The notes beneath the pieces were generated by a model that ran no database searches, was not told the DNA's origin, and was given only the letters and a program-made list of their open reading frames with translations. A stretch of 64,000 nucleotides of DNA from Dolomitihabitans soli (lineage in GTDB: Bacteria > Actinomycetota > Actinomycetes > Streptosporangiales > Streptosporangiaceae). Within the stretch, counting starts at the first letter, position 1, and the number at the start of each line of letters is the position of its first letter. The position numbers were made by a program, and so were the translations under genes. The DNA lies in contig NZ_JAKNTW010000006.1 in assembly GCF_022213955.1 (NCBI RefSeq), forward strand, positions 248,001 through 312,000, written 5' to 3'. Below are positions 26,613 through 34,730 of the stretch, in pieces.

Positions 26613-27506
26613 GTCGCACAGCTGGCGGCTGATCCACAACCCGTAGCCCCGCGCGGACGCGGGCTTGGGGGGCAGATAGCCGGGGTGCGGCTGGTCGAGC
26701 CGCCCGGCGGGGTCGGCCACCTCGCAGATGAGTTCGCCGCCGGCGGTCCAGACGGTGACCGTGCCGTGGCCCGAGCCGTGCTCCACCGCGTTGGCCGCGA
26801 TCTCCGAGACGCTCAGCACCAGGGAACCCGTCGTGTCGCGGTCGAGCCCCGCCCGGATCGCGTGGTCCTCGACGAGTTGCCGCACCCGGGTCAGGTCACT
26901 CGCGGTGAACCCCGTCCGCCACGAGGAGTCCGGGGCGGCCCCGAAGGGCCGGTCGTCGCCCTTCAGCGCGAACCGGACCGGCGGCACGTAGGCGGGGCTG
27001 GGCCGTACACCCCCGACGTCGAGACACAGCGGATGGGTGCGTGACGCCTCGTCGAGCACGTGGTCGGGGGTGGTCTCCTGGTTGTAGAGGCACAGCAGGG
27101 TGATCGGCGCGCCGGCGAACGCCACGTTGATCGCCGACTCGTAACGGATCCACTCGCGGGTGTCGCGCTCGCCGCGGCCGTTCCACACGGGCTCGCCGAT
27201 CAGCAACGTCTGCCGCTTGGCCCATGGCTCCGCGTACTCGTGGTAGGCGGTCAGGGTCCGGGCCGGATGGGTGTACCAGGTCGAGCTCAGGCGTTTGTCG
27301 ACCCGGTTCGCGTCGTCGCCGAGCACCCCGGTGATCAGGTCGAGCCGGTGCTGGCCGGTGACCACGAGGATGTCATGGCCGGCCTTGAGGGCCTCCTCGA
27401 TCGCCGGCAGGACCGTCTGGAGGAAACCCTCATCGGAGCCGTACGGCGCAGCGATGTGCGCGAACGGCCCGGAGTTCGCATCTGCCCGCTCGGGCTGCAC
27501 GGGCAT
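26550..27506 (-). CDS. MEDS-domain protein with RsbW-like ATPase domain
   Basis: A 318-residue protein. The N-terminal half (about 10-190) is a MEDS/DcmR-type sensory domain, with HIAAPYGSDEGFLQTVLPAIEEAL at its start. The C-terminal 120 residues are a GHKL ATPase of the anti-sigma class, with the N-box SVSEIAANAVEHG and the G-box segment RGYGLWISRQLCDLVE. This architecture is common in actinomycetes and is annotated as anti-sigma (RsbA-type) regulator; the partner is unknown. The ATG at 27506 is chosen because the MEDS domain starts just after. Its 3' end has been copied twice downstream. Confidence 0.82.
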   Translation of the reverse strand: MPVQPERADANSGPFAHIAAPYGSDEGFLQTVLPAIEEALKAGHDILVVTGQHRLDLITGVLGDDANRVDKRLSSTWYTHPARTLTAYHEYAEPWAKRQTLLIGEPVWNGRGERDTREWIRYESAINVAFAGAPITLLCLYNQETTPDHVLDEASRTHPLCLDVGGVRPSPAYVPPVRFALKGDDRPFGAAPDSSWRTGFTASDLTRVRQLVEDHAIRAGLDRDTTGSLVLSVSEIAANAVEHGSGHGTVTVWTAGGELICEVADPAGRLDQPHPGYLPPKPASARGYGLWISRQLCDLVETRAADGGLRVRLHMYLP

Positions 27507-27540
27507 GAACGTAACAAGTGGTCGCCCTGCTGACAAACCG

Positions 27541-28377
27541 TCAGGCTGCGGCGATGAGTCCGACGGCGGCCAGCGCGGAGAGGACACCCGCGATCTGCAG
27601 GGGATGCAGCCGCTCGCCGAGGACATATCTGGCCAGCAGGAGGGTGGTCGCCGGGTAGAGCGAGACCAGGACCGCGACCAGGCTGAGCAGCCCGCGCTGG
27701 GCGGCGAGCAGGTAGAGCACGTTGGCCGCCATGTCGAGCACGCCGGCCACCAGGATGATCCGCAGCGCGCCCACGCCCGGCCGCAGGCTCCGCCGGCTGC
27801 TCACCGCCAGCAGCACCACGATGGTGATCGAGGCCACCCGCGCGCCGAGCAGCGGCCACATGCCCGCCTCCTCCGGCGCCTGCTTCAGCAGGATGAAGAA
27901 CCCGCCGAAACCGGCTCCCGACAGGAGCGCCGCGAGCAGAGGCTTGATCGGCCGCTTCGCCGAGCCGGCGGCCGGGTCGCGGCTGACCAGCAGGACAGAG
28001 CCGAGGGCGAGCGCCACGCCGGCCAGCGCCATGATCTCGGGCCGTTCCCCGGCGAGCAGTCCGAACATCACCGGGAGGGCGGCGGAGGTGGTCGCGGTGA
28101 CCGGGGCCACCACCGACATCTCGCCGGCGGCCAGCGCCGAGTAGAAGAGCACCAGGCCCGCCGCTCCCGCCAGCCCGGCCGCCATCCCCCACCACAGCGC
28201 GGCGGCGGAGGGGACGCCCGGCAGGACCGGAAGCAGCACGGCCACGAACACCAGACCGGCGATCTGGGACAGGGCCACGACGGCGAGCACTCGTGACCGC
28301 CGGGTGGCCAGCCCGCCGCAGAAGTCGGCCGCGCCGTAGACGAAGGCGCACAGCGTCGCCAGGACCACCACTGTCAC
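27541..28377 (-). CDS. EamA/DMT-family membrane transporter
   Basis: A 278-residue protein with ten hydrophobic segments in two EamA halves, the drug/metabolite transporter layout. The GTG at 28377 is five bases after GGAGAG; a longer frame to 28449 would run through the operator. It is divergent from an XRE-cupin regulator, the usual pairing for controlled exporters of small metabolites or amino acids. The end lies 34 bases from the start of the MEDS/ATPase gene, so the two may be co-transcribed. The substrate is unknown. Confidence 0.82.
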   Translation of the reverse strand: MTVVVLATLCAFVYGAADFCGGLATRRSRVLAVVALSQIAGLVFVAVLLPVLPGVPSAAALWWGMAAGLAGAAGLVLFYSALAAGEMSVVAPVTATTSAALPVMFGLLAGERPEIMALAGVALALGSVLLVSRDPAAGSAKRPIKPLLAALLSGAGFGGFFILLKQAPEEAGMWPLLGARVASITIVVLLAVSSRRSLRPGVGALRIILVAGVLDMAANVLYLLAAQRGLLSLVAVLVSLYPATTLLLARYVLGERLHPLQIAGVLSALAAVGLIAAA

Positions 28378-28397
28378 GAGTCTCTCCAGTTCAATGG

Positions 28398-28440
28398 ATT
28401 GCACTGTTAGTACACCAGGATGGTGCAATAGAGTGCAAAT
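28398..28440. promoter_or_regulatory. Operator with repeated TTGCAC/GTGCAA half-sites between EamA and XRE-cupin genes
   Basis: ATTGCAC (28398-28404) and GTGCAAT (28423-28429) form a perfect inverted repeat, and a third half-site GTGCAAA begins at 28433. The cluster fills the short divergent promoter region and is the expected binding place of the XRE-family regulator. Confidence 0.65.
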
Positions 28441-28461
28441 CCTTATCACTAGACTGAACTC

Positions 28462-29037
28462 ATGCCGGAGCCAGCCACACTCAACGCCGCGATCGCCAAC
28501 AACCTGCGGGCCCAGCGCGCCTACCGGGGGATGACCCTCGACGAGCTGGCCGCCCGGTCAGGCGTCAGCCGGGGCATGCTCGTCCAGGTCGAGCAGGCCA
28601 GGACCAACCCGAGCGTCACGACGCTGGCCAGGATCGCCGACGCGCTCGGAGTGACCGTGGCCCGTCTGGTGGAGGTCTCCGACACCCCCGTGGTCCGGGT
28701 GGTGAGCGCGTCCGGCGTGGTCACCTTCCAGCACGGCGAGGGCTCGGCCAGGCTGCTGGTCGGCACCGACGCCCCGGCGATCCTGGAGCTGTGGGACTGG
28801 CGGCTCGCGCCGGGCGAGCACCACGACGGCGACGCGCACCCGTCCGGCACCCGCGAGATGCTCACCGTCATCACCGGCGACCTCACCCTCACCGTCTACG
28901 GGCAGAGTTATCAGATCGGCACCGACGAGGCCGTGCTGTTCAGCGCCGACCGCCCGCACCGCTACGCGAACGAGGGCGACTCGGAGCTCAGGTTCATCAT
29001 GGTCGTGACCGAGCCGGCGGAACTCCCCGACCGTTAG
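28462..29037 (+). CDS. XRE-family transcriptional regulator with cupin sensor domain
   Basis: A 191-residue regulator. The N-terminal Cro/CI helix-turn-helix (about residues 8-65) contains MTLDELAARSGVSRGMLVQVEQ. The C-terminal cupin barrel (about 95-180) contains HPSGTREMLTVITGDLTLTV, the small-ligand sensor. It is divergent from the EamA transporter it probably controls. Its stop overlaps the convergent stop of the membrane-protein gene (TTAG shared at 29034-29037), so there is no room for a terminator. Confidence 0.9.
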   Translation: MPEPATLNAAIANNLRAQRAYRGMTLDELAARSGVSRGMLVQVEQARTNPSVTTLARIADALGVTVARLVEVSDTPVVRVVSASGVVTFQHGEGSARLLVGTDAPAILELWDWRLAPGEHHDGDAHPSGTREMLTVITGDLTLTVYGQSYQIGTDEAVLFSADRPHRYANEGDSELRFIMVVTEPAELPDR

Positions 29038-29885
29038 ACCTGTTCCTGAACGGGTTCCCGCTGGGCGGGGCGCAGTGCCCGCAGGGCGGCGTCCGGGGCG
29101 TCGGCGAAGAAGCGGATCGTGGTTGCTTCGCCGACGCGGCCGAGCGGGCGGACGAACGTGACCGGTTCGGTCAGCTCGATGATCACGTTGGTCTGCGAGG
29201 ACACCGCCACGCCGAGCCGTCCGTCTGCCAGAGTGACCTGGCCGGGCTCGTTGTAGTTGCGCGACAGCCGTACGGTGGAGATCAGTCGGCGGGGGATCCG
29301 CAGGTCGAAGAACGCGCCCAGGCGGATGCGCAGCTCGTCGGGGGTGACGACGTGCGGCCGGGTCACGCCGGCCGCGATGACCGCCACCCCGAACACGACG
29401 CCGTAGGCGTCGAGCACCAGCACCACCACCCGCAGCCCGGTCGGCGCGTCGATGGCCTGCAGCAACAGCTCCAGCCCCACCGTCTCCACGACCATCATGA
29501 GCACCATCATCAGCAGAAACGGGGTCTGTTCTCTCGCGTACGGTACGGCCGTGGCGCCGGGCGGGACACCGTTTCTGCGGCGCGTGACCCACAGGGCCAG
29601 GCTGACCATCCCCTTGGTCTCGAATCCCAGCATCCGTCGCACCGGGGCGGGCACCAGCCGGTCGACGGCCGCCCCGGCCGCGGCCCGCCGGCCCAGGCCG
29701 TTCCGGCGTTCCGCCCTGAACAGCCGGTACGCGGTCACGACCTCCAGCGCGAACACCGCGACCACCACCAGTTCGGCCCCCACGATCACCGGGAGCGGCA
29801 GCGACACCCCGGAGAGGAGCAGGACCACGAGGACCAGTTCCGCGGGGAGGACGGCGAACAGCGCGGCGCGCGCGATCTTGAGCAT
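29034..29885 (-). CDS. Hypothetical membrane protein coupled to a MerR gene
   Basis: A 283-residue protein with two N-terminal membrane segments (about residues 5-50), two more around 125-185, and a soluble C-terminal region rich in beta strands. No family was recognised. It overlaps the MerR-family gene by one base (TGATG), so it is translated after it and is probably the regulated partner. Its stop overlaps the XRE-cupin stop. A role in envelope stress or drug tolerance is only a guess from the context. Confidence 0.7.
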   Translation of the reverse strand: MLKIARAALFAVLPAELVLVVLLLSGVSLPLPVIVGAELVVVAVFALEVVTAYRLFRAERRNGLGRRAAAGAAVDRLVPAPVRRMLGFETKGMVSLALWVTRRRNGVPPGATAVPYAREQTPFLLMMVLMMVVETVGLELLLQAIDAPTGLRVVVLVLDAYGVVFGVAVIAAGVTRPHVVTPDELRIRLGAFFDLRIPRRLISTVRLSRNYNEPGQVTLADGRLGVAVSSQTNVIIELTEPVTFVRPLGRVGEATTIRFFADAPDAALRALRPAQREPVQEQV

Positions 29886-30649
29886 CAGGCCCTTTCCTGT
29901 TCCTGCAAAATGAGCGTCGCCGACCGGAAGACCTCGATCTGGGCGGGGGACATCTCGTCGGTCAGCATCTCCAGCCAGTTCGCGCCCGCCGCTCCCGGCG
30001 TGTTCAGGTTCGCGATCATCAACGCCGCCATCTCGTCGGGGATGTGGGCGGCGAGGTCGGCGGCGAGCGGGCCGACGAGGGGATCGTGGACGTCCGCGTC
30101 GGCGAGCGCGTCGAGGCGTTCGTAGAGGGCGTGTCCCTGGGCGAGCATGCCGGGCTCGGTGAGCGGGCGCATCAGATCGAGGATCTGGGCCTGGTCGGCC
30201 GGTTCGCCCAGGTTGCTCACCAGCACCAGCATTTCGCGGTCGATCTCGGCGATCCGTGAGCCCGCCTTCGGGAGGTCGCGCAGCACGGCCGCCATGTCGG
30301 GGGACACCATCGAGTCGGGGCGCAGGTCCGCCTCGGCCAGCAAGGTGGCCAGCCGGGCGCGTCTGACGGCGATCGCCTCCTGCTGCCTGGCCAGGTCGGC
30401 GTCCAGTTCCTCCAGCACCTCGCGCAACTCCCGGCCCTGGTCGTCGGCCAGGATGTCGCGGATCTCGTCCAGCGAAAGGCCCAGCTCGGTCAGCCGCCGG
30501 ATACGGGCGAGGGCGACCGCGTCACGCAGCCGGTACTCCCGGTAGCCGTTGGCCAGCCGTACCGGCTCAGGCAGGAGGCCGAGGTGGTGGTAGTGGCGCA
30601 CGGTCCGGGTGGACACCCCGACCAGCGCGGCGAGCTCGCCGATTCGCAT
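29885..30649 (-). CDS. MerR-family transcriptional regulator
   Basis: A 254-residue protein. The N-terminal MerR helix-turn-helix reads MRIGELAALVGVSTRTVRHY with the wing motif LLPEPVRLANGYREY, followed by a dimerising coiled coil to about residue 120 and a 130-residue effector region of unknown ligand without an obvious cysteine metal site. An ATG at 30658 exists, but it falls inside the -10 box described below, so translation most likely starts at 30649 on a leaderless mRNA. It is the first gene of a two-gene operon with the membrane protein. Confidence 0.85.
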   Translation of the reverse strand: MRIGELAALVGVSTRTVRHYHHLGLLPEPVRLANGYREYRLRDAVALARIRRLTELGLSLDEIRDILADDQGRELREVLEELDADLARQQEAIAVRRARLATLLAEADLRPDSMVSPDMAAVLRDLPKAGSRIAEIDREMLVLVSNLGEPADQAQILDLMRPLTEPGMLAQGHALYERLDALADADVHDPLVGPLAADLAAHIPDEMAALMIANLNTPGAAGANWLEMLTDEMSPAQIEVFRSATLILQEQERA

Positions 30650-30656
30650 GCCGCCC

Positions 30657-30687
30657 ATTAGAAACGTTGACGCTACGGCAAGGTCAA
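30657..30687 (-). promoter_or_regulatory. MerR-type promoter with 19-bp spacer
   Basis: On the minus strand, -35 TTGACC (30687-30682) and -10 TCTAAT (30662-30657) are separated by exactly 19 bases, TTGCCGTAGCGTCAACGTT. The overlong spacer is the hallmark of MerR-activated promoters, and TTGAC/GTCAA arms form a dyad across it. Transcription would start close to the ATG at 30649. Confidence 0.65.
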
Positions 30688-30763
30688 GCCGGGTGATGAT
30701 CGCGGGCTTGGGCGACCGGGGGAAGAGGGTACATCCCTTACGTGTATGCGCAGGGGGTGGCGG

Positions 30764-31069
30764 GTGAGTGAGGCCGCGGCGGCGATCGGCAGGCTCCGGA
30801 CCGAGTTGACCGGCCTGGGCGTGACAGAGGCGTACGAGGTGGGCGACGACGCGACGCTCTCGGTCTGGATCGGCCTGGTCGTCTCGTATCGGGACGGCTT
30901 CTACCGGTGGAAGGAAGGACCCGTGAAGCGGCGACATCTTGGTAGTGATCCGGTCGGATGTTCGCATCGTGTGGCGCGTCGGTATGCCGAGTTGCAGGCC
31001 GATGTCCCAGCATGGTGGGAAGACCTGGCCAGGACTCTGCGGGGGGAGTCGGCCCAGGGGCATCCGTGA
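30764..31069 (+). CDS. Hypothetical small protein
   Basis: A 101-residue protein from the GTG at 30764, which is seven bases after GGGGG; an ATG at 30746 would add six residues. The N-terminal helix SEAAAAIGRLRTELTGLGV and a Trp-rich middle (VWIGLVVSY, YRWKEG) are visible, and the C-terminus contains RVARRYAELQADVPAWWEDL. No membrane segment or signal peptide is seen. The family is not recognised. It reads toward the polysaccharide deacetylase gene 28 bases later, so both may be in one transcript. Confidence 0.55.
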   Translation: MSEAAAAIGRLRTELTGLGVTEAYEVGDDATLSVWIGLVVSYRDGFYRWKEGPVKRRHLGSDPVGCSHRVARRYAELQADVPAWWEDLARTLRGESAQGHP

Positions 31070-31097
31070 CCCTCCGCTGTGCCTTCGGGGGTATCGC

Positions 31098-31976
31098 GTG
31101 CGGTTGCGGGGGTTGCGGGGGTTGTGCCTGGCGTCGCTGCTCGCCGTGCCGGGATGCGGTTACCTGACCGAGCCCCCGGCGGGAGAGCCGACGCCGCGGA
31201 CGGGCGTGTCGGCGAACGCGCCCGCGCCGGTGGCGAGCGCGCCCGCGCCGGGGGGCGGTCCCGTGCCGGTCGATCCGCTGACGCTGGCGGAACAGCTGGG
31301 CGCCACGCAACCGGGCTGGCGATCGTGGTTCCACAGGTTCATGCCACGCAGGGTCGACTGCCGTCATATCAGGTGCGTGGCGCTGACCTTCGACGACGGC
31401 CCGGGAGACCACACCGGAAGGCTGCTCAACATCCTCGCCAGGAAGCGGGCCAAGGGGACGTTCTTCGTCGTCGGTCAGCGGGTCGCCCAGAGCGGCCGGT
31501 TCGAGCTGCGCCGGATGGTCGGCGAGGGGCACGAGATCGGCAACCACACCTGGGACCACGCGGATCTCACCACCCTGAGTCCGCACAAGGTCAGGATGGA
31601 GCTGGTCAGGACCCAGCGCGTCGTACGCCGGGCGACGGGGGTGCGGATGCGGCTCATGCGCCCGCCGTACGGCTCGACCGACCGGGTGGTGGCGCGGCAG
31701 ACGCGGCGGCTCCGGCTCGCGCAGATCCTCTGGGACGTGGACACCTTCGACTGGCGCGACCGGAACGCGGAGGTCGTGGCCCGGCGCGCGGTCAGGATCA
31801 GACCGGGGTCCATCGTGCTGATGCACGACATCCACGCGACGACGGTCGACGCCGTCCCCGAGATTCTGCACAGGCTGCACGCGAAGGGCTACACGTTCGT
31901 GACCGTCTCGGAGCTCTTCGGCGCGCACACGCCCAGGCCCGGGAAAGAGTACAACAATCGGTGGCGGAACAAGTGA
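31098..31976 (+). CDS. Polysaccharide deacetylase (NodB family), probable lipoprotein
   Basis: A 292-residue secreted enzyme. The GTG at 31098 follows GGGGG and gives a short signal peptide ending in VPGC, a lipobox-like site. A Pro/Ala-rich linker (about 25-60) precedes the NodB domain. Metal and catalytic motifs are TFDDGPGDHTG (first Asp pair), GNHTWDH (His pair), RPPYG, and LMHDIH near the end. The substrate is probably N-acetylated cell-wall glycan, the usual target of extracellular carbohydrate esterase family 4 enzymes. The frame is open further upstream, but that part overlaps the preceding gene. Confidence 0.88.
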   Translation: MRLRGLRGLCLASLLAVPGCGYLTEPPAGEPTPRTGVSANAPAPVASAPAPGGGPVPVDPLTLAEQLGATQPGWRSWFHRFMPRRVDCRHIRCVALTFDDGPGDHTGRLLNILARKRAKGTFFVVGQRVAQSGRFELRRMVGEGHEIGNHTWDHADLTTLSPHKVRMELVRTQRVVRRATGVRMRLMRPPYGSTDRVVARQTRRLRLAQILWDVDTFDWRDRNAEVVARRAVRIRPGSIVLMHDIHATTVDAVPEILHRLHAKGYTFVTVSELFGAHTPRPGKEYNNRWRNK

Positions 31977-32310
31977 CCGCCATTTATTCTTACCACATAC
32001 CTCCTGCAAGTGACGATACGTCTAAAACCGGACTTTCTCCGCGCGGTCCGCGTCCAGTGTGGGGCTCGTGGGACAAGAGAGCATTCTTGAATAAGACACG
32101 AGCCAGTAGGACGGAATAATTTGGGTACAGGTGCCTCGCTGGGCCTATAAGCTCTGTCCGTCCGGATCTTCACATTTGTGGCGGATCTAATTGGGACAGC
32201 AGCGGAGGGCCGGCCGGACGAGGCCGTGGAACGTGTCGGCACGCGGCCGGAACTCAGCAGGTCGGCATCACCGCCGGCCATATTTCTCCAAGCCATGAAA
32301 GGACGACACG
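31977..32310. other. Intergenic region, relatively AT-rich
   Basis: A 334-base spacer with lower GC than its neighbours in the first 200 bases. No RNA gene, strong hairpin or repeat was recognised. It marks the left edge of the accessory region, and it presumably holds the promoter for the SRPBCC gene. Confidence 0.5.
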
Positions 32311-32754
32311 ATGACGGCCAAGATCGAGATCAGCCGCGTCCTCGACGCCCCGCGCGACCTGGTGTACGCCGCGTGGACCGAGCCGAAGCACTTCACCCAC
32401 TGGTGGGGGGCGCCCCTCGACACCATCTCGATGGACGTGCGCCCGGGTGGCGAGTGGCGCGCGACCATCGTCGTCGACGAGCAGACCCAGGTTCCGTTCG
32501 CCGGCGTCTACCGGGAGATCGAGCCGAACGAGCGGCTCGTCTACACCCTTCTCGACCTCAGCGGCCGTGAGGCCGCCGAGGGCCAGGGCGAGGGCCCCGA
32601 GGTGGTGACCGTCTCCTTCGCAGACGCCGAAGGCGGCACCAAGCTCACCTTCGTCCAGGAGGGCAACCTGCCCGCCGACGAGGTTCCCCGCGCCACGGAA
32701 GGCTGGGGATTCTTCTTCGACGCCCTGGAGGAGTACCTCAAGAAGGCCAAGTAG
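32311..32754 (+). CDS. SRPBCC/AHSA1-domain protein
   Basis: A 147-residue protein of the START-like Aha1 C-terminal family. It opens with ISRVLDAPRDLVYAAWTEPKHFTHWWGA, shows the usual RPGGEWRATI strand, and ends in the long helix EGWGFFFDALEEYLKK. Such domains bind hydrophobic small molecules in a helix-grip pocket; some act with ArsR regulators, but none is adjacent here. The ATG at 32311 follows AAAGGACG. The ligand and role are unknown. Confidence 0.85.
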   Translation: MTAKIEISRVLDAPRDLVYAAWTEPKHFTHWWGAPLDTISMDVRPGGEWRATIVVDEQTQVPFAGVYREIEPNERLVYTLLDLSGREAAEGQGEGPEVVTVSFADAEGGTKLTFVQEGNLPADEVPRATEGWGFFFDALEEYLKKAK

Positions 32755-32850
32755 TCGACGACGCGTGACGCGGCGGGAGCGGGCCAGGATCTCCCTGTCC
32801 GCTTCCGCCGCGTGCCCGTGGACGTTCGCCGCCCTGTCCCGTTGGGAGAC

Positions 32851-33288
32851 GTGGTGACCACTGGCACCATCGCCGGGGAGACTGCGGACACTGTCACGCG
32901 GGAGGCCGACGTCTACGGGGAGGACGTCAGCGAGATCTACGACCTCCTCCGCACACGGCGGGGCGAGGACTACGCGGCGGAGGCCGTCGTCGTCGCCGCG
33001 CTGATCCGTGAGCACGCCCCGCACGCGGCGTCCCTGCTCGACGTCGCCTGCGGCACCGGAGAGCACCTCAGTGCGCTGCGGACCTCTTCGACCATGTCGA
33101 GGGGATCGAGTTGTCCGACTCGATGCGGGCGCGGGCGCAACGACGCGCGCGGCTGCGTGGCGTCCGCGCGGGCGGCGCTGCCAGGGGTGGACGCCGTGGC
33201 CGACCGGGTGGTCAACATCCCGGTCGGCTGGTGGCTGTCGGAGGAGGATCGCACGCGCGTCGCTGACGCCATTAAATCCGGCTGGTAA
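32851..33288 (+). pseudogene. Chimeric remnant: sugar N,N-dimethyltransferase start joined to aminotransferase end
   Basis: The GTG at 32851 begins a frame whose first 75 residues match DesVI-type sugar N-methyltransferases (VYGEDVSEIYDLL, then the SAM loop LLDVACGTGEHLSALR). Just after this loop one base is missing: the next frame continues the family with LFDHVEGIELSDSM. After about 33 more codons the sequence changes abruptly into LPGVDAVADRVVNIPVGWWL and ends KSGW, which looks like the C-terminus of a DegT-type sugar aminotransferase. The middle of both genes is gone. It indicates a former amino-sugar gene pair removed by deletion. The aminotransferase identity is less certain than the methyltransferase. 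Confidence 0.65.
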
Positions 33289-33368
33289 ACACTCCGCGTA
33301 TTCTCGGCCGGAAACGCTGCGCAATCACCGATAAGTATCAGGGCGGATAGCGGTGTTAATGTCAGGTC

Positions 33369-34589
33369 ATGTATGCTACCTGTCGAATTTGCAGCGGGTC
33401 GGTCAAAGGAACGATCGACCTGGGATCACACCCGCGCGGTAACGCCTTTCCGAAGCCGGGCGAAACCGCCGACGAATTCTTCTACCCACTCGTCGTGGGA
33501 ATGTGCGACTCGTGCACGATGGTGCAACTGATGGCAGACATTCCACAGGAAGTCCGTTATCACGACTCCTATCCCTATTACGCGTCGGGCTCGTCGGTGC
33601 ACCGCGGACATTTCGAGGGCATCGCCCAGGGCTTTCTCGACACCGAGCTCACCGGCCCCGACCCGTTCATCGCCGAGATCGGCAGCAACGACGGGGTCAT
33701 GCTCGCGAAGATCGCCCAGGCCGGGGTTCGGCATCTGGGCATCGAGCCGTCCCGGCACGTGGCCGAGTTGTCCATGGCCAAGGGCGTCCGGGTGCATTCG
33801 GTGTTCTTCGACGAGCACTCCGCCCGGCCGATCAGGGCGGAGCACGGGCCGGCGGACGTCATCTTCGGCGCCAACGTGATCGCGCACATCGCCCATCTGG
33901 CGTCCGTCCTGAAGGGCGTCAAGCACCTGCTCGGCCCCCGCGGGATCTTCGTGTTCGAGGAGCCCTACCTGGGCAGCGTCGTCGAGCAGACCGCCTTCGA
34001 CCTCCTCTACGACGAGCACTCGTTCGTGTTCTCGGTCCGGGCGATCCAGGCCGCCGCCGAGATGTACGGACTCGAACTCGTCGACGCCCAGCTCGTCGCC
34101 ATACACGGCGGCTCGATGCGCTACACCCTGTCGCAGCCCGGCGCCCGCGAGGTCACGCCGGGGGTCGGCGAACTGCTGGCGGCGGAGGCCGCCCAGCGGC
34201 TCGCCGAGCACTCCACGCTGGAGGCGTTCGCCGGCCGTGCGGAGCGCATCCGCGACGACCTCTCGGCCCTGCTGGGGAGCCTGCACGCCCAGGGCAAGCG
34301 AATCGCCGGGTACGGCGCGCCCGCGAAAACCACCACGGTGACCAACTACTGCGGAATCGGCCCGGACATCGTCCCGTTCGTGAGCGATTCGACCCCGTCG
34401 AAACAGGGCCGACTGATCGCGGGGTCGCATATTCCGGTGGTGCCGCCCGAGGTTTTCGCCGCCGACTATCCCGACTACGCGCTGCTTTTCGCGTGGAACC
34501 ACGCCGAGGAGATCATCGCGAAGGAACGCGCCTTCTCCGAGCGCGGCGGGCGCTGGATTCTCTACGTGCCCGACGTGCACGTCATCTGA
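33369..34589 (+). CDS. NDP-sugar C-methyltransferase (TylCIII/TcaB9 type)
   Basis: A 406-residue SAM-dependent enzyme that C-methylates a 4-keto nucleotide sugar. The N-terminal zinc-binding domain has CRIC (residues 5-8) and CDSC (near 46). The SAM domain has IAEIGSNDGVMLAKI. The catalytic segment is YDEHSFVFSV, matching the Tyr-x-Glu-His of TcaB9. The C-terminal domain has GKRIAGYGAPAKTTT. All domains are intact. Its position next to the remnant and the other sugar genes supports a branched-sugar pathway; whether it acts at C3 or elsewhere cannot be read from the sequence. Confidence 0.88.
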   Translation: MYATCRICSGSVKGTIDLGSHPRGNAFPKPGETADEFFYPLVVGMCDSCTMVQLMADIPQEVRYHDSYPYYASGSSVHRGHFEGIAQGFLDTELTGPDPFIAEIGSNDGVMLAKIAQAGVRHLGIEPSRHVAELSMAKGVRVHSVFFDEHSARPIRAEHGPADVIFGANVIAHIAHLASVLKGVKHLLGPRGIFVFEEPYLGSVVEQTAFDLLYDEHSFVFSVRAIQAAAEMYGLELVDAQLVAIHGGSMRYTLSQPGAREVTPGVGELLAAEAAQRLAEHSTLEAFAGRAERIRDDLSALLGSLHAQGKRIAGYGAPAKTTTVTNYCGIGPDIVPFVSDSTPSKQGRLIAGSHIPVVPPEVFAADYPDYALLFAWNHAEEIIAKERAFSERGGRWILYVPDVHVI

Positions 34590-34730
34590 TCACGCTCGGC
34601 GATTTTCAGCACGTGGAGAGATGCGGTCGTGCCCGGTGGGTGCGAATCATGGTGTGTCATCCCGCGATCGCCCCGGGCGCCGTGTATCCCCACTGGCCAG
34701 GGCTGTCCGAGAGGGAAAGGAAGACCCACT

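Noticed and set aside
28791-30125. A long plus-strand frame of about 440 codons
   Set aside because: It lies across three real genes in other frames and shows the Gln/Arg/His-rich composition of GC-rich antisense frames.
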